From Pegea sp. RAD2-039 (taxonomy: Eukaryota > Chordata > Thaliacea > Salpida > Salpidae): a stretch of DNA of 64,000 nucleotides. The DNA is taken from NCBI GenBank assembly GCA_034620365.1, contig JAQGEQ010000244.1, positions 496,001 through 560,000 of the forward strand, given 5' to 3'. The stretch's first letter is position 1. The number at the start of each line of letters is the position of its first letter. The notes below the pieces were generated by a model. That model was given only the letters and a program-made list of their open reading frames with translations, had not been told where the DNA came from and did not search any database. Shown piece by piece: positions 48,026-59,929 of this stretch. Both the position numbers and the translations under genes were made by a program.

Positions 48026-48092
48026 GAATGCAAAATTGTTATTAGCTAATTATAAAGCTAGAACTTTCTATTAAACTTCTTTACCTAAATTT

Positions 48093-48639
48093 ATGTAGCT
48101 TCGGAACGAGAGACTTGAAACCATTATTATTATTCAATGAAAATTAAAAAAAAAAGTTTTATTTAACTACACTAAGCAGCAAACTTATGACTAATTAACA
48201 CATGGCTTATAAATATTCAAAATTTAAATTTTAAACTAAAAAAAGTTTGAAAAAGTATTTGTAGATATTTTAGCAAATGTACAAATTTACAAAATGCATT
48301 TGATGTTAGCTTAACTAACTGAATTGATTAAAAATTTACTTTTGAAACTAAAATATTTATTTAAGTAAATTCTGGTTTAAACAGTTTTCCACTAAGTGCC
48401 ACTATTATTATCTATAAAAAGATAATCTTGAAAATAAAATCTAATAATAATAATATTACAAAGATAATCTTCAAAGAACTTTGAGTTTGAATTGAAAATA
48501 AAACTACTTTACCAAGTAGCTTTTTGTAACAAACAAAACTGAAATTTTAATAACAAATTTTGTTTGATTTTTAGATTTAAAGTAGATTGAAACTTTGTAA
48601 CATGCATTTTGGTGTAATAACAAACTATCAAACTACCTG
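48093..48639. other. AT-rich filler with R5-type pieces
   Basis: 48,110-48,420 resembles the R5 tail region reversed. No gene. Confidence 0.35.
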
Positions 48640-49470
48640 CTATTTTTTATAGAGATGTTGCCGATTAGAAACGTTTTCAATTTTTATTCATTTCGTATTT
48701 ATTTCAAAAAATTTAAGCTTCCTATTTTTTTACTGACAAACATGTTAATATATGAATAAATCTCCTTTCTTACTTTAACAAACATAAATAAATCTGAAAC
48801 TGAAATATATCAAAATGGTTTATTCTATCTTGAATTGTCATTAGCTTATGTAACAAGAATTTAATTTCATTTACTTTTTTGATACAGCTTAAGCTAAAAA
48901 TCAAACTAAAAACAAAAGCAGAGTTCAAAGTTGTCTTGAGTTTTCAATTCAATAAAAAAAGTTACCAACTTAATTTAACAGAGAAAAATAAAATACGCAA
49001 ATTAATGATTTATATGTTAAATTATTTATATAAGTAAATTTACTGTTTGCAATTAAGCAAGTTTCAATAAAATTGTTGATTATACTGATTTTTTAGTTTT
49101 AAGCCACCATTTGTACCTTTTTAACTGATTAATTGAGAGGATTTTGGCGTTTTCATGTTTTGTCTTTGTAAAGCGTCTTTGCTTTGTTTTATGATTTCTA
49201 AGATGAATTTTAATAGCAGCATGTCTTTTATGATTTTATTTTTCAAATATTTACAATCAAGTTTTACCACCAGATTAGAAAAATCTTTAGCCTCTATAAA
49301 GATATTTTTACTTATTAAAAACAACAATAAAAAATACGATTTAAAGTTCTAATAGATTATCATTTCTTAATTTTTATTGAAGCAATCTGCTGTTATCTAC
49401 ATAATAACATTTTTTATGTAGTGGAATGATGTTTATGTTGCGTTTAATTAAAACCAAATCGTTTTCAGTC
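48640..49470 (-). repeat. R3 repeat, reverse copy
   Basis: Reverse of 18,100-18,870 plus the R4-type block with 'gatgttgccgatta'. It carries the repeat-borne 68-codon frame at 49,121-49,327 (-). Confidence 0.7.
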
Positions 49471-49719
49471 TTGAAAACTTATTTGAATCACCTGTTTTTA
49501 TAACACTTAATTAAGTAAAAAAAACCATTAGTAAAAATATACAAAAAAGAATTTCAACCAAATTCTAACTTGAAAATTTATTAAGAGTCTGCGTAAACAT
49601 GTCTTAAACAAAATATTTGCCATTTGTCTCGCTCTTATTAAAGTTTTATACATTAAACTTCAGAAATGTATACAAAAAAGCATTATTATTGGTAGTTTAA
49701 AGTGATTTGGTTAGTTAAC

Positions 49720-49910
49720 ACATGTTGGAAGAAAATTTATAAAGTTCAAATAGAAAGTTGAAGACAGTTTCATTCAAATCATAACAAGTAGTATATCGAC
49801 GCTATATTTAAAATAAAAGCAATTCTGAAAGACAAAATCAGTGAACCGGAACTTTTTCAGTCTGATATAAAGTATGAATTGATGTGATAAATAAAATAAG
49901 AGATGAAAAC
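49720..49910 (+). repeat. R6 repeat, 3' part
   Basis: Shares 'gtagtatatcgacgctat' and 'agtgaaccggaac' with the other R6 copies. Confidence 0.7.
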
Positions 49911-50439
49911 AAAACATTTGGCTGAACTGGAAAAAATTTCAACGATAAAATTTTGATACTGTAATAAAGTATTTAGTTATTATCTAATATATGTTTCATT
50001 ACGAATACAGAGGCTCGAGTAATTACTTTTTAAAAAAATTAGAAGCCAATTAGCTTTATTAATTAGTTCTCAATTCGTTGTTAGGTTTAGTTGGTGAGTA
50101 AAATACAATTAAAAAACTTGTCAAACAATAAAATTAAAATCTTATATTTTATTTAATCAAATCAAGATTTTGTATGATTTTCAGTTTTAAGTTTTGTCCG
50201 TTTTTTAGAGTTTTTTCTGACTTTTGAATAGTAGTAGTTGTCAACTGGTCTTGTCAAATAGTTTTGTTTTAATATTTGATTTATAATCATATGATTTCTC
50301 TACTATAAATTCATTTGTAATTTATTTATTTATTTTCGTTAAATGTTGCGTCTTAGTGTCGGTTATCAAATTTTAACTTAAATCAGTGACTTATAACTTC
50401 GAAAGTACGTTTTTAAAAATATGCAAAAATACTTTTGGT
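49911..50439. other. AT-rich low-copy DNA
   Basis: No gene or clear repeat. 50,335-50,410 resembles 62,735-62,800. Confidence 0.35.
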
Positions 50440-50830
50440 CAAAATTAGAAAAATCTCAACTAAGGTTGTCAAAATAAGCAAAAGCAATTTGTTTTTAAAT
50501 TTTTTGTCAATATACTAAACTATTCTTATGATTATGAATAAGTCAAATTTGTGAGAAAGAGAATAATTTTCGAAAAACAAGATTTTTCCGGACAAGCACT
50601 AGATTAAACAACGTTTTATATTAAAAAATATTCCTAGTTATCATTATAAAATACAATGTGCAATATAAATTTTTGTTATCGACTACTCGTCGATAGATTA
50701 ATCCGAAAATAAAAACTAACAACATTAAGTTTGCTTTCAAAGTTAAATCTGCTGGGATGTTTCAATTAATAGAATTACATGGCGTGAATATCATTTTGAC
50801 ATCAAATATTTGTCAATTTTCTTGTTTCAT
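50440..50830 (+). repeat. FB piece, order B-C-D
   Basis: B about 50,588 (TTCCGGACAAGCACTAGATT), C 50,677-50,695 (perfect stem, loop TACTC), D mutated (TTTGACATCAAAT) near 50,795. Confidence 0.75.
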
Positions 50831-51099
50831 TTTGTTTATTATTTGATTTATTTATTTTTTTTTTTAAGCTTTATCCTTTCACACTGACAACTATGTTAAT
50901 ATATAAACAAATCACTTTTTTCACTTAAGAATTATGATTAAATTTGAAAATTCTTAATGTGTAAAATGTTTCACGCAAGTATATAATTTTTTTATAAATC
51001 GCTATTTAATATGAAAGAGTGAAAAAGATAATTTTAAGTTTAAAATTTTAAAAATAATAATTTGATAGCTCAATATTGCTAGTTTTTACTAAAACTTTT

Positions 51100-51900
51100 T
51101 ATTGATTCTTTTGCTACCCAATAAATTCCATCATAGATTTACTGGAACAATTGGAAATGTTTGCGATATTCTCCAAAAAATATAAATAAAATGTTTTTAT
51201 GTAGTTATCGTTATAAATTTTTGTAAATCAAATAAATAAAAATTACAAATTACAAAAACTTTAATATTCACAAATATTTGGAGTTAAATTGAAAATTTCC
51301 TCAAGTATTCTTAACAAACGAAATATTCAAGCAATTTTTAATTTGAAAGTTTGCTTGTTACTTGTATTTGTCGGATTATTCTATCGACAAATGGTCGATA
51401 TCAAAAATTGATTATCTAAACTAAACTATACCATTAAAGGCTGAGGAACATTTCTTTTTATAAAAAACCTTCTCATCTTGTATTTGTCCGGAAATTGAAG
51501 TTGAATTCTTTGTAATTTTTTATTATTTAAAAAGTCTGATTTACTGAAAATTTTGCAACGATTCTTAATTCTTTTACTATCAATCTTATAGAGAGAGTAT
51601 TTCCTTCTTCTTAGTAGATAATACATTTTAGTTGTAAACTGTTTAAAGATTTTTTCAAAGTAAGACTATTACTTATACTACTTATATAAAGCTAATTGTA
51701 TAAGTATGAACTAACCTTGTATGAATATTAATAAAGTATTTTTCGTAAGCTCAAAGTCACTGAGCAACACTATTCGTCTGACAGATAGGAAGGTACAATC
51801 TTTATAAGTTTATAAAATATAAACATACGACTAATATAGTGACATCTTGTGACTGAAAAATAAATAGTAAAATGTAATTAAATTTTACAAAAGCTTGAAT
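51100..51900 (-). repeat. FB unit, order A-B-C-(D)-G on the minus strand
   Basis: A 51,755-51,854 (100 nt), B about 51,478, C 51,382-51,400 (perfect stem), D lost, G about 51,112. A 66-codon frame at 51,426-51,626 (-) is repeat sequence. Confidence 0.75.
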
Positions 51901-52149
51901 TTAAAGTTTAATCTACTAAACTTTAATAAAAGTGAGACAAATCGCAAATAGTTTGTTTAAGACAGGTTTAATCAGAATCTTAATGAATTGACAAGGTAGA
52001 ATTTGTTTAAATCAGGGCTATGCTGAATTATTAAATCGATAACTTACAATTTTTTTTTAACATTTTTTTTATAGTTTAGGTAATGTTTTCTTGTTAACCT
52101 ATTTAATTATTATAAAAACAGTTGATTTAAATTAGTTTCTATGACTAAT

Positions 52150-52460
52150 AGAGAATAGGTTTTAATTTAACGCAACAACAACAACAACAATTTTTCACTA
52201 TTTTTTTAAATGTTATTAAAATATAACAACGCATTGTTTCTATGATAAAACAGATAAAAACGTTCCCAAAAACAAACTGTATTTTGTTGTTTTTTTTTAT
52301 TAAACGCAAAACTTATACATATACACTCATATTTATATTAAACTGTAATAAAATATGAATATAAACATTTCAAAATTGATATCTTAAATGAGAAGTAGTT
52401 ATTAAAATTCAAAGTGACAATCATAAAACAAAGCAACAAAAGCTTTAAAAAAATAAAACA
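52150..52460 (+). repeat. R3 repeat fragment
   Basis: Begins like R3 (TTTAACGCAACA, followed by a short CAA expansion) and ends in the block 'aaacaaagcaacaaaagctt' shared with 20,903-20,923. Confidence 0.6.
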
Positions 52461-52470
52461 GTACAACTAA

Positions 52471-52916
52471 TAAGCTGAAAATTATTTGGTTAGGTTTTCC
52501 TAATTTTTCAGGGAATTTTTTGTAAACTGTAAATTTGACAATATCAAAATTAAAAAACTAAAAAGGAAAACATTGTTAAATTTGTTAAGTACCAAATATT
52601 AGAAATTTTTAACTAATTTAACATCATATTACTTATAGTTTTTTTTTTTCACTTTCAACAGAAAACCTTGATTATAAAAAAATATTTAATTATCATTGAT
52701 TTGTTTCTTAAAAGATTTTTTGATGAAATTTGATTTGATTTAAAGTTGGTAAACATTATTCAGCAAACTTAAAAAAGAAATTTAATGTTAAATAAAATCT
52801 TATTTATCTATCCTACAAAGAATAGATTTTCTCTGAGTATCCAAAGGATTAGTGAATAAATGATAATAATTAACTAAATATCAAAAGCTAGAAAATTATT
52901 CTTTTGTATTTAGCAT
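52471..52916 (+). repeat. Duplicated segment, copy of 36,056-36,507
   Basis: Direct copy; ends abruptly at an FB-spacer-like sequence ('caatcctacagaaaaattg', also near 12,600). Confidence 0.7.
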
Positions 52917-53074
52917 TTTCAATCCTACAGAAAAATTGTTTTGTACTTCTTTGTGCATAAGGCATTTTAGATTTACACTTTCCAAGAACTTCTTTAAACT
53001 AACATTAATAGAAAATACTTCTCATATAAAGCTAATATTATGACTTTTACTAAAACTGATATAAATAGTATATA

Positions 53075-54430
53075 AATCTGATAATAAAAATTTCATTATC
53101 TTAAAAGCAAAGAAGTTATTAAAAATCATAGTGAAAATCATTAACAAAGCAAAAAATGATTTACAAAAAGAAAGCTGTAAAAACAATTGTCACAATTAAA
53201 TAACATGAAAATTTCATTTGAAAATGCATTTACTCCGATAAATTCAATAAACTCCGATAAAAGCATTTTTAAATTTGAAAGTTTGTTCGAATAAATTCTT
53301 AATTTTGGATTAATCTATTGACATGATGTCAAAAATTAATATTTGATTGCCGTATTCTATGAAACCGAGGATTATTTTTCAATATAAAAATGTATTTTTA
53401 TCTAGTATTTGTCCAGAAAAAAAATATTTTTCAAAAATTCATTTCATAAATATGAATTAATTATAATCATAGTAATAATTTTGTATTTTGACAATAAAGA
53501 TAAAAGCAAATTACTTTTACTAATTTTGATTACCTTATTTAATATTTTTCTAAATTTGATCAATTTGATCAATTTGATAAATTATTCCTTCATATTTTTA
53601 AATAAACTCAAATACAATGAAAATTAAAAAAGTTCATAATCGGCAGCATCTGCCAAAGTAAAATAGTAGATAGTTTGATAGATTTTTATTACATAAAAAT
53701 GTATGTTAAAAAGTGTTAAGTTACTTTACATTTAAAATAAAAAAAATAATTTCCTATAAAAATTTTAATTTTGTTTGATACGAAAAGTTACTTGTTAATT
53801 TAGTTTTGTTTTCAATTTAAACATAATTATTCATAATTTCAACAAAGTTTAAAAGTATTTCTTAAAATACAAGTTTTCAAATATCACTTATAAAAACATA
53901 GCTTGAAGCAATGCAAGGGTTTCAAAATTATTTATCTTCAGCGACGTCTAGCGTCAACTTTTTCTACTATAGAAACATAAAACTCAAAAATCATAAATTA
54001 GATATTTATGATTTTTATAAAAACAATTTTACTTACCCAAAATAATCAATTTTGCTTTATTTTAATATATTTTATGTTGTTTTCAATAATCTTTATTTAA
54101 TTAGTTCTAATTACACAAGACGTTTAGGTTATTATTTTAACTCTTTTTAACTTCATCTGATTAGTTGAAGATTTTAATTTAATGTTCAAACTCAACAATT
54201 TTTGCCATTTAATTGTTTTTAAACATAAGTAAAAACGTCAAAAGGATTTTGAAGAAAAAAAAACTGTGAAAGTTGTTCATTTACACTTCTTGAATATTTT
54301 CAGCATTTTGACGTTCACTTTTTATTTGTAATCTAAAAGAAAATATTTTTCAATTAAACGTGAATTTATATGTTTGTATCAATAGTAATTTGGTAACACA
54401 AATTATAAGCATATATAAATTATGTTTCAT
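53075..54430 (+). repeat. Duplicated segment (copy of 37,685-38,640) with long R5 repeat
   Basis: 53,075-54,040 copies 37,685-38,640. 53,760-54,430 is the forward copy of 32,540-33,610. The 72-codon (53,409) and 68-codon (54,360) frames are repeat-borne and AT-driven. Hairpin C is worn here (near 53,324). Confidence 0.7.
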
Positions 54431-54670
54431 TATAATTTTCTTTTTGTTTATTATTAATCTTCTTATCTCAAGTTTAAAGTTTACCAAAAATCTTTTTAAT
54501 AAATATATGATTATATTTGGTCTAAACACTTATGGAAATCATTTTAGGCTCGTAACATATATATAAAATAAATATTTTTAAAATATATTTTAGAATTTAA
54601 TGTTTAATTAAAAATTGTTTTAATGTAAATATTTGTATGTTTAATGATCATAGTTTTTACATTTTATATA

Positions 54671-54743
54671 AACATCAATGACTTTATCGACATCAATGAA
54701 GTCATCAACATCAATGACTTCATCAACATCAACGACTTAATCA
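54671..54743 (+). repeat. 18-bp tandem repeat
   Basis: About four units of ACATCAATGACTTCATCA with small variations. No coding role seen. Confidence 0.8.
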
Positions 54744-54779
54744 ATAATTGCTCATCAAATAATTGCTTATAATTACTAC

Positions 54780-55200
54780 AACGACAAATAACAATATCTT
54801 CAAAGTTACAAAACTAAAAGATCGACAAATATTTTATGCCAAATTGAAATTCACGCCGTGTAATTTTATAAATTGAAACATTCCAGCAGTTTTGAATTTG
54901 AAAGTTTGTTGGTATTTCTCTGTTTAATCTTTTTCATTAAGTTATCGACACATGGTCGATATCAAAAAAATTAAAATTACGGAATCTATCACAGAGGATT
55001 GCGGATTGAGGAAATATCTTTATTATAATTATATCTTTTGATCTAGTATTTGTTGGGAGAAAATAAATTTTTTGAAAGTTATTATCTTATCATAAATTTG
55101 AATTATTCGTAATCATAATAATAGTTATGTTTGTTGACAAAAAAATTAGAAGCAAATTGCTTCTACTAATTTTGATTTTCTTATTGGAGGTTTTTCTAAA
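54780..55200 (-). repeat. FB piece, order B-C-D-E on the minus strand
   Basis: B about 55,042, C 54,943-54,961 (perfect stem, loop ACATG on plus), D worn near 54,835, E partly kept near 54,780. Confidence 0.7.
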
Positions 55201-55369
55201 TTTATTCGAAAATATTTCTGAACACTTTTAAAAAAAAGTTTTGGAAATTTCAAATCACTAATTTAAGTTAAAATTTTGTTAAATTTATAGTTAATAAATT
55301 TTATTTATTAACTTATTATTAATTAACTTATTAATTTATTATATTAATTAATTTTATAGGTTAAAAAAA

Positions 55370-56770
55370 ACATTACTCAAAATAAACTAAGAAAAAATTT
55401 TAATCAAATTCTACCTTGTCAACTCATTAAGATTCTGAGTAAACCTGACTTGAACAAATTATTTGCGATTTGTCTCACTTTTATTAAAGTTTAGTACATT
55501 AAACTTTAAATTGAAACTTTTGTAAAATTTATTTGTATTTTACTATTTATTTTTCAGCCACAAGATGTCAGTATATTAGTCGTATGTTTATATTTCATAA
55601 TTTTATAAACGTTGTATTCTCCTATCTTTCAGACAAAAAGTGTTATTCAGTGACTTTGAGCTTACCAAACATTGTGTATTAAAATTTATACAAGTTTTAT
55701 TTATAATCCTACAATAAGCTTTTCATAAATCGTATTTGTAAAAGTCTTAGTTTTATAAAATCATTAAACAGTTTAAAACTAAAATGTTTTATGCACTAAC
55801 AAGTACCTAATATGTTTTTAAAAGATTGATAACAAAAGAAATAACTATCGTCTCACAGTTTTACATAAATCAAACTTTTAAAGATAACTAAAAAATTTAA
55901 AAAGCACTTTTTCCTGACAAATACTAGATGAGAAGATTTTATTATATAAAGAAATGTTCTTTAACATTTAGTCAAATTTTCTTGCCTTGATAATTTTTTG
56001 ATATCGACTATTTGTCGATAGAATAATTGCATAGTTAATATAAAATGTTACATGTAAAACTACTTGGATGTTTTATTTAATAATATCAATTGGTGGGATT
56101 TTCAATTTGACGTCAAATATTTGTCAAAATTCAAGTTTTTGAAATGTATAATCAACCGGATAATGATTTGAGTTACAAAAACATACTTAAGCAAAATATT
56201 AAATAAATAACTTTAATTTGTTTTGCAAATGTTTTTAATAAACTTTATGTAAATCTTTGTATGTTTATTTAAAGACAGAAATAAACTAGTTCAAAAACTT
56301 TGTCATTAAAGCCTAAAAGCTGTTAATTGGACAGTTAAGTTTTTAATAATAAATAGTTTGAAAATTGTGTTAAAAAATGAAACGAATAATTGCATTTTGA
56401 TATTTTAGACAATCAACACTTTGTAACGTTCACAATCTATACATTGTAATAATCTTAATTTTGGACTATTATTTGACTCTCAAATTTATCAATGATTTAC
56501 AAAAATTAATTTTGATAAAATCAAATAGAAAAACCTATTTGAAAAGAAAAATCTCAAACTTGCTCAATCAATGTAAATACAAACAAATTAATGTTTTTTA
56601 ATAAATCTGTATACAGAAGATCTTTATTAAATTTAAATAAGGAAAACTTGTTTAAAACATAACCGTACTATGACAAAAACAATATATAAATGCTCGTTTA
56701 AATAGAATTAATAATATACTACACTTAACTGATTTGATTGAAATAATTTTTAAAACATATGAATAAAACT
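55370..56770 (+). repeat. Third partial copy of the 3.5-kb repeat, with an FB unit
   Basis: Direct copy of 2,200-3,560: A 55,556-55,655 (100 nt), B about 55,915, C 56,002-56,020 (loop TATTT), D 56,106-56,117, E about 56,152. It ends where the minisatellite begins. Confidence 0.8.
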
Positions 56771-56796
56771 TCTTTACCAAAAGTTATCATTTTACT

Positions 56797-57190
56797 AGCA
56801 TGCAGTAACAACCACTACCAGCCAGCAACAACCATTATAAACCAGCGACAACCATTACCAACCAGCTGCAACCACTACCAAACAGCAGCAACCACTAGCA
56901 ACCAGTAACAACCATTAGCAGCCATCAACAACCACTACCAACCAGCAACAATCACTTCAAAATATCAACAACCACTTGCAGCCAGTAACAACCACTAGTA
57001 GCCAGAAAAAACCACTAGCAACCAGAAACAACTACGGGCAACCAGCAACAACTTCTACCAACCAGCAACAACTTTTATCAACCAGCAACAGCTATTTACA
57101 ACCATCAACAACCACTAGCAACAACCATTAACAACCAGCAACATCCAATAGTAGCTAGCAACAACAGTAGCAGTCAGTAACAGCCATTAG
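56797..57190 (+). repeat. Minisatellite of ~20-bp units (CAACCACTAGCAACCAGCAA)
   Basis: About twenty imperfect units rich in CAA and CCA, on average close to 20 bp. C is common and G scarce on this strand. No long frame is kept because unit lengths vary. It interrupts repeat sequence on both sides. Confidence 0.9.
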
Positions 57191-57204
57191 AAAGATTAAA
57201 TGCA

Positions 57205-57440
57205 CAAAATAATGAAAACCATATAAAGACTATATTTTATCTGTTAAATTAATTATAAAGAAAAATTTCTGTTACCAATTAAGCAAATTTCAATAAAATT
57301 GTTGAATGTACTGAGTATTTAGTTTTTAGCCACCATTAGTACCTATTTAACTGATTAAATGAGTGGATTTTGGCGTTTTTTGGTTTTCTCTTTGTAAAGT
57401 GTCTTTTGATTTGTTTTATGATTTCTAAGATGAGTTTTAA
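57205..57440 (-). repeat. R3 repeat fragment
   Basis: Reverse of 18,370-18,600 ('ccaccattagtacc' and 'ttctaagatga'). Confidence 0.65.
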
Positions 57441-57840
57441 ATTGTTTTAAATTTCTATTTATGATACAATATCTACAAAACACGAACAATTTTTTGAATT
57501 TTTACAGCTGGTTAGTAAGGTTTATAAAATTCTTCTTTTTATTTTTTAACTATAATTTTTTTTCTTTGTGATAAATTCGAAAGACAAAAATAATTTAAAA
57601 TTGAGAACAATAGTATGATATAAGTTATTTATAAAAAAAGGTTATTAAAAAAATTTAAAATCAATTTTTAAAATAAATCTGACAACAATCATCTAAATAA
57701 TTGATTACTTTAGTAAAATGAAATATTTTGTTTATAATCCTACATTTGTTTTTATCAAAAGTTCACAAAATATTTAGATTATGAAATCTTGGGAATGAGA
57801 AAGTTGCAGTTAGATGTTTTTTGCTTAAATTGACAACATA
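57441..57840. repeat. Copy of 22,440-22,640, then AT-rich filler
   Basis: 57,441-57,620 matches 22,440-22,640. The remainder has no recognisable feature. Confidence 0.5.
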
Positions 57841-58200
57841 AAAATTTATTTTCTTAGAAATTGTTCATCATTACTACTTCAACCTTCTTGCTGTGCGAGT
57901 CATCTAACAACAACAGTAAGAAGTTATGATAGTTTTATCCACGTCAACCTGTTCGATTGCCTCATTATAAAATGGAGTGCTGTTGAGTGATGAAATAAAT
58001 TTCATCTAAATTTGAATTTTAAAAGTCTGCTTATAATTCAATTGTCATTATCACATTTTAAAAAGACGTAAGAGATACAATATTCTTATCCAGGCCAAAG
58101 AAGAAAAAACCAACCTTATAAATTCGCCTTTCTAAGACTCATAGATTTGGGTTCAATAAAGAACAAAGTAAAGTTCTTAAGACCAAAGCACAATTTAGTA
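57840..58200. other. Low-copy patch with short coding-like frames
   Basis: GC is raised and no repeat copy is seen. A minus-strand ATG frame of 33 codons (about 57,917-58,015) contains STPFYNEAIEQVDVDKTIIT. A plus-strand stretch near 58,055-58,128 reads KRRKRYNILIQAKEEKTNL. Either may be an exon or remnant of an old element; neither has a recognisable domain. Confidence 0.25.
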
Positions 58201-58224
58201 AAAATTTTAATTTCAAATTGGGTA

Positions 58225-58440
58225 TAAGTTGATTATCACAATGTTTAACCAGAAAAAAGTTTTTGAATTATTCATTATATAGCTTACAGCTTCAAACTGT
58301 CAACTTAACATTTAGATTTTTGACTAATGTCATTAACAAAATGTTACAATGATACTTAGCTTAAGATATTTGTATAATATCCACACATATTATTAGATTA
58401 TTTTTCAGCCAAAGTAAATAATTAAACAAAATCATTATAT
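58225..58440 (+). repeat. R7 repeat
   Basis: Close copy of 33,640-33,870. Confidence 0.6.
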
Positions 58441-58534
58441 TTTAGACACTTACTTCAAAAACCATTATTAATTTTATGGTCTTGCAAATTTAGCTAAAAA
58501 TAAAAGTTACCAGAAATAGGTTTTCAACTTGTTG

Positions 58535-58790
58535 AATTCTGTTAAATTCTAAAGACAAAAATAATTTAAAATTAAGAACATTAAAGTTGTTGTTAACATG
58601 AAAATTGAAAACGTGGCCTTAGTCTTCTGAGTAAAAATATTTCTAAATTAAAATATCAATACCAAGTTCAAGACTAAGACCAAGTGTTTCAATGATGCAT
58701 ATTTTCATAATGAATATATTTAAGTGTTAAATATACTTTAATATTCATCTTGACAAGATTGGGACTCTATAATCAAACTTATGACTAATG
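58535..58790 (+). repeat. Copy of 22,560-22,805
   Basis: Very close match, including 'accaagttcaagactaagac'. Confidence 0.7.
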
Positions 58791-59110
58791 ATGATTACTA
58801 CTTAAAAACATTTTAATTATTTTTCTTTGAGAATATCGCAAACATTTCCAATTGTTCCAGTAAATCCATGATAGAATTCAGTGGGTAGCAAAAGAATCAA
58901 TAGAAATTTGTAGCAAATATTGTTACTAGCAATATTTTTTACGACTTTTAATAATTAATTAATTGACAATTTTTTTTTTCCTACAATCTTATAAGTAACT
59001 AGATTCTACTGCTTCGTTCATAAAACATTTTAGTTTTAAGCTTTATAAGTTTACAAAATATAAACATAAAACTGTTATAGTGACATCCTGAGACTGAAAA
59101 ATAAATAGTA
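58791..59110. repeat. FB scraps (G box and half of module A)
   Basis: 58,790-58,930 resembles the F/G part of FB. 59,041-59,096 is one half of module A on the minus strand, ending near TAGTGACATCCTGAGACTGA. Confidence 0.5.
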
Positions 59111-59149
59111 AATTGTAATTAGATTTTTAAAAAATTTTAAATGAAAGTT

Positions 59150-59800
59150 TAATGTACTAAAAAGCTGTTACATATAAACAACTTGAAACTTTATTATAAA
59201 ATCAATCAATAGCTCTGAAATTTTCATCATCACTATAATTTCAACAAATTTATTATTATGACTTTCGGCGTTGTAAAATGCTCAAAAGCTTCTATCGAAA
59301 AAGGTAAACAAACATCAACAGAAATTATTCTTCTTATGACAATTTTATTAATAAAAGTTTACGCCAAGAAGCAAACCGCCAATGTTTAAGAATTAAAAAA
59401 ATATAAAAAATATTACAAAAAAGTGGAAAATATTTCCAAAGAGTTGTAACAAAGTTCATGAAAGATATTTACAACATTACTAAATTCCAAGAAAAGCTTC
59501 TAGTCTTCAATAGCTTGGTGATTCCAATAATACCGTTGACTTTAAATATCGTTAACTAGAGATGAAATGAAAACGTTAGAAAGGATAATTAGAAAAAGTT
59601 AACAAAGAGTTAAAAAACTATGTACTTCTGCAAAATATTTTAGGTAAAACAAAGCAAAACGAAAGATTAAGCAGCAGTTAAATAAAGATCCTTACAAGAT
59701 TATTTTTAATTTTTATTTGAGATACATTGTTTAACTGAAACTCCTTTAGTCAAAATTCCAAAATACAATTAACCATATCTATAACTATCTATAACTATCT
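59150..59800 (+). repeat. Third copy of the palindrome's outer segment
   Basis: Matches 20,950-21,400 and 21,650-21,880 in the same order; the SINE fragment between them at 21.5 kb is absent here. It holds the 43-codon repeat-borne frame at 59,258-59,389. Bases 59,777-59,806 are three ATCTATAACT units. Confidence 0.65.
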
Positions 59801-59929
59801 ATAACTAAACTGTGAAATTAAAAGTTTATAGACTTTAATGATAACTTTTTTAAACCAGTTTATTTCTATCAATAAATAAACTTAAGTAGATTTACATAAA
59901 GTTAAATGAAAATACTTGCAAAACAAATT

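Larger units (their letters stand above)
44628..48092 (+). repeat. 3.5-kb segmental repeat, copy 2
   Basis: Direct copy of 2,135-5,666, with about 150 bases missing near 46,620. It includes the FB unit at 47,200-48,000 and the truncated tRNA head. Confidence 0.8.
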
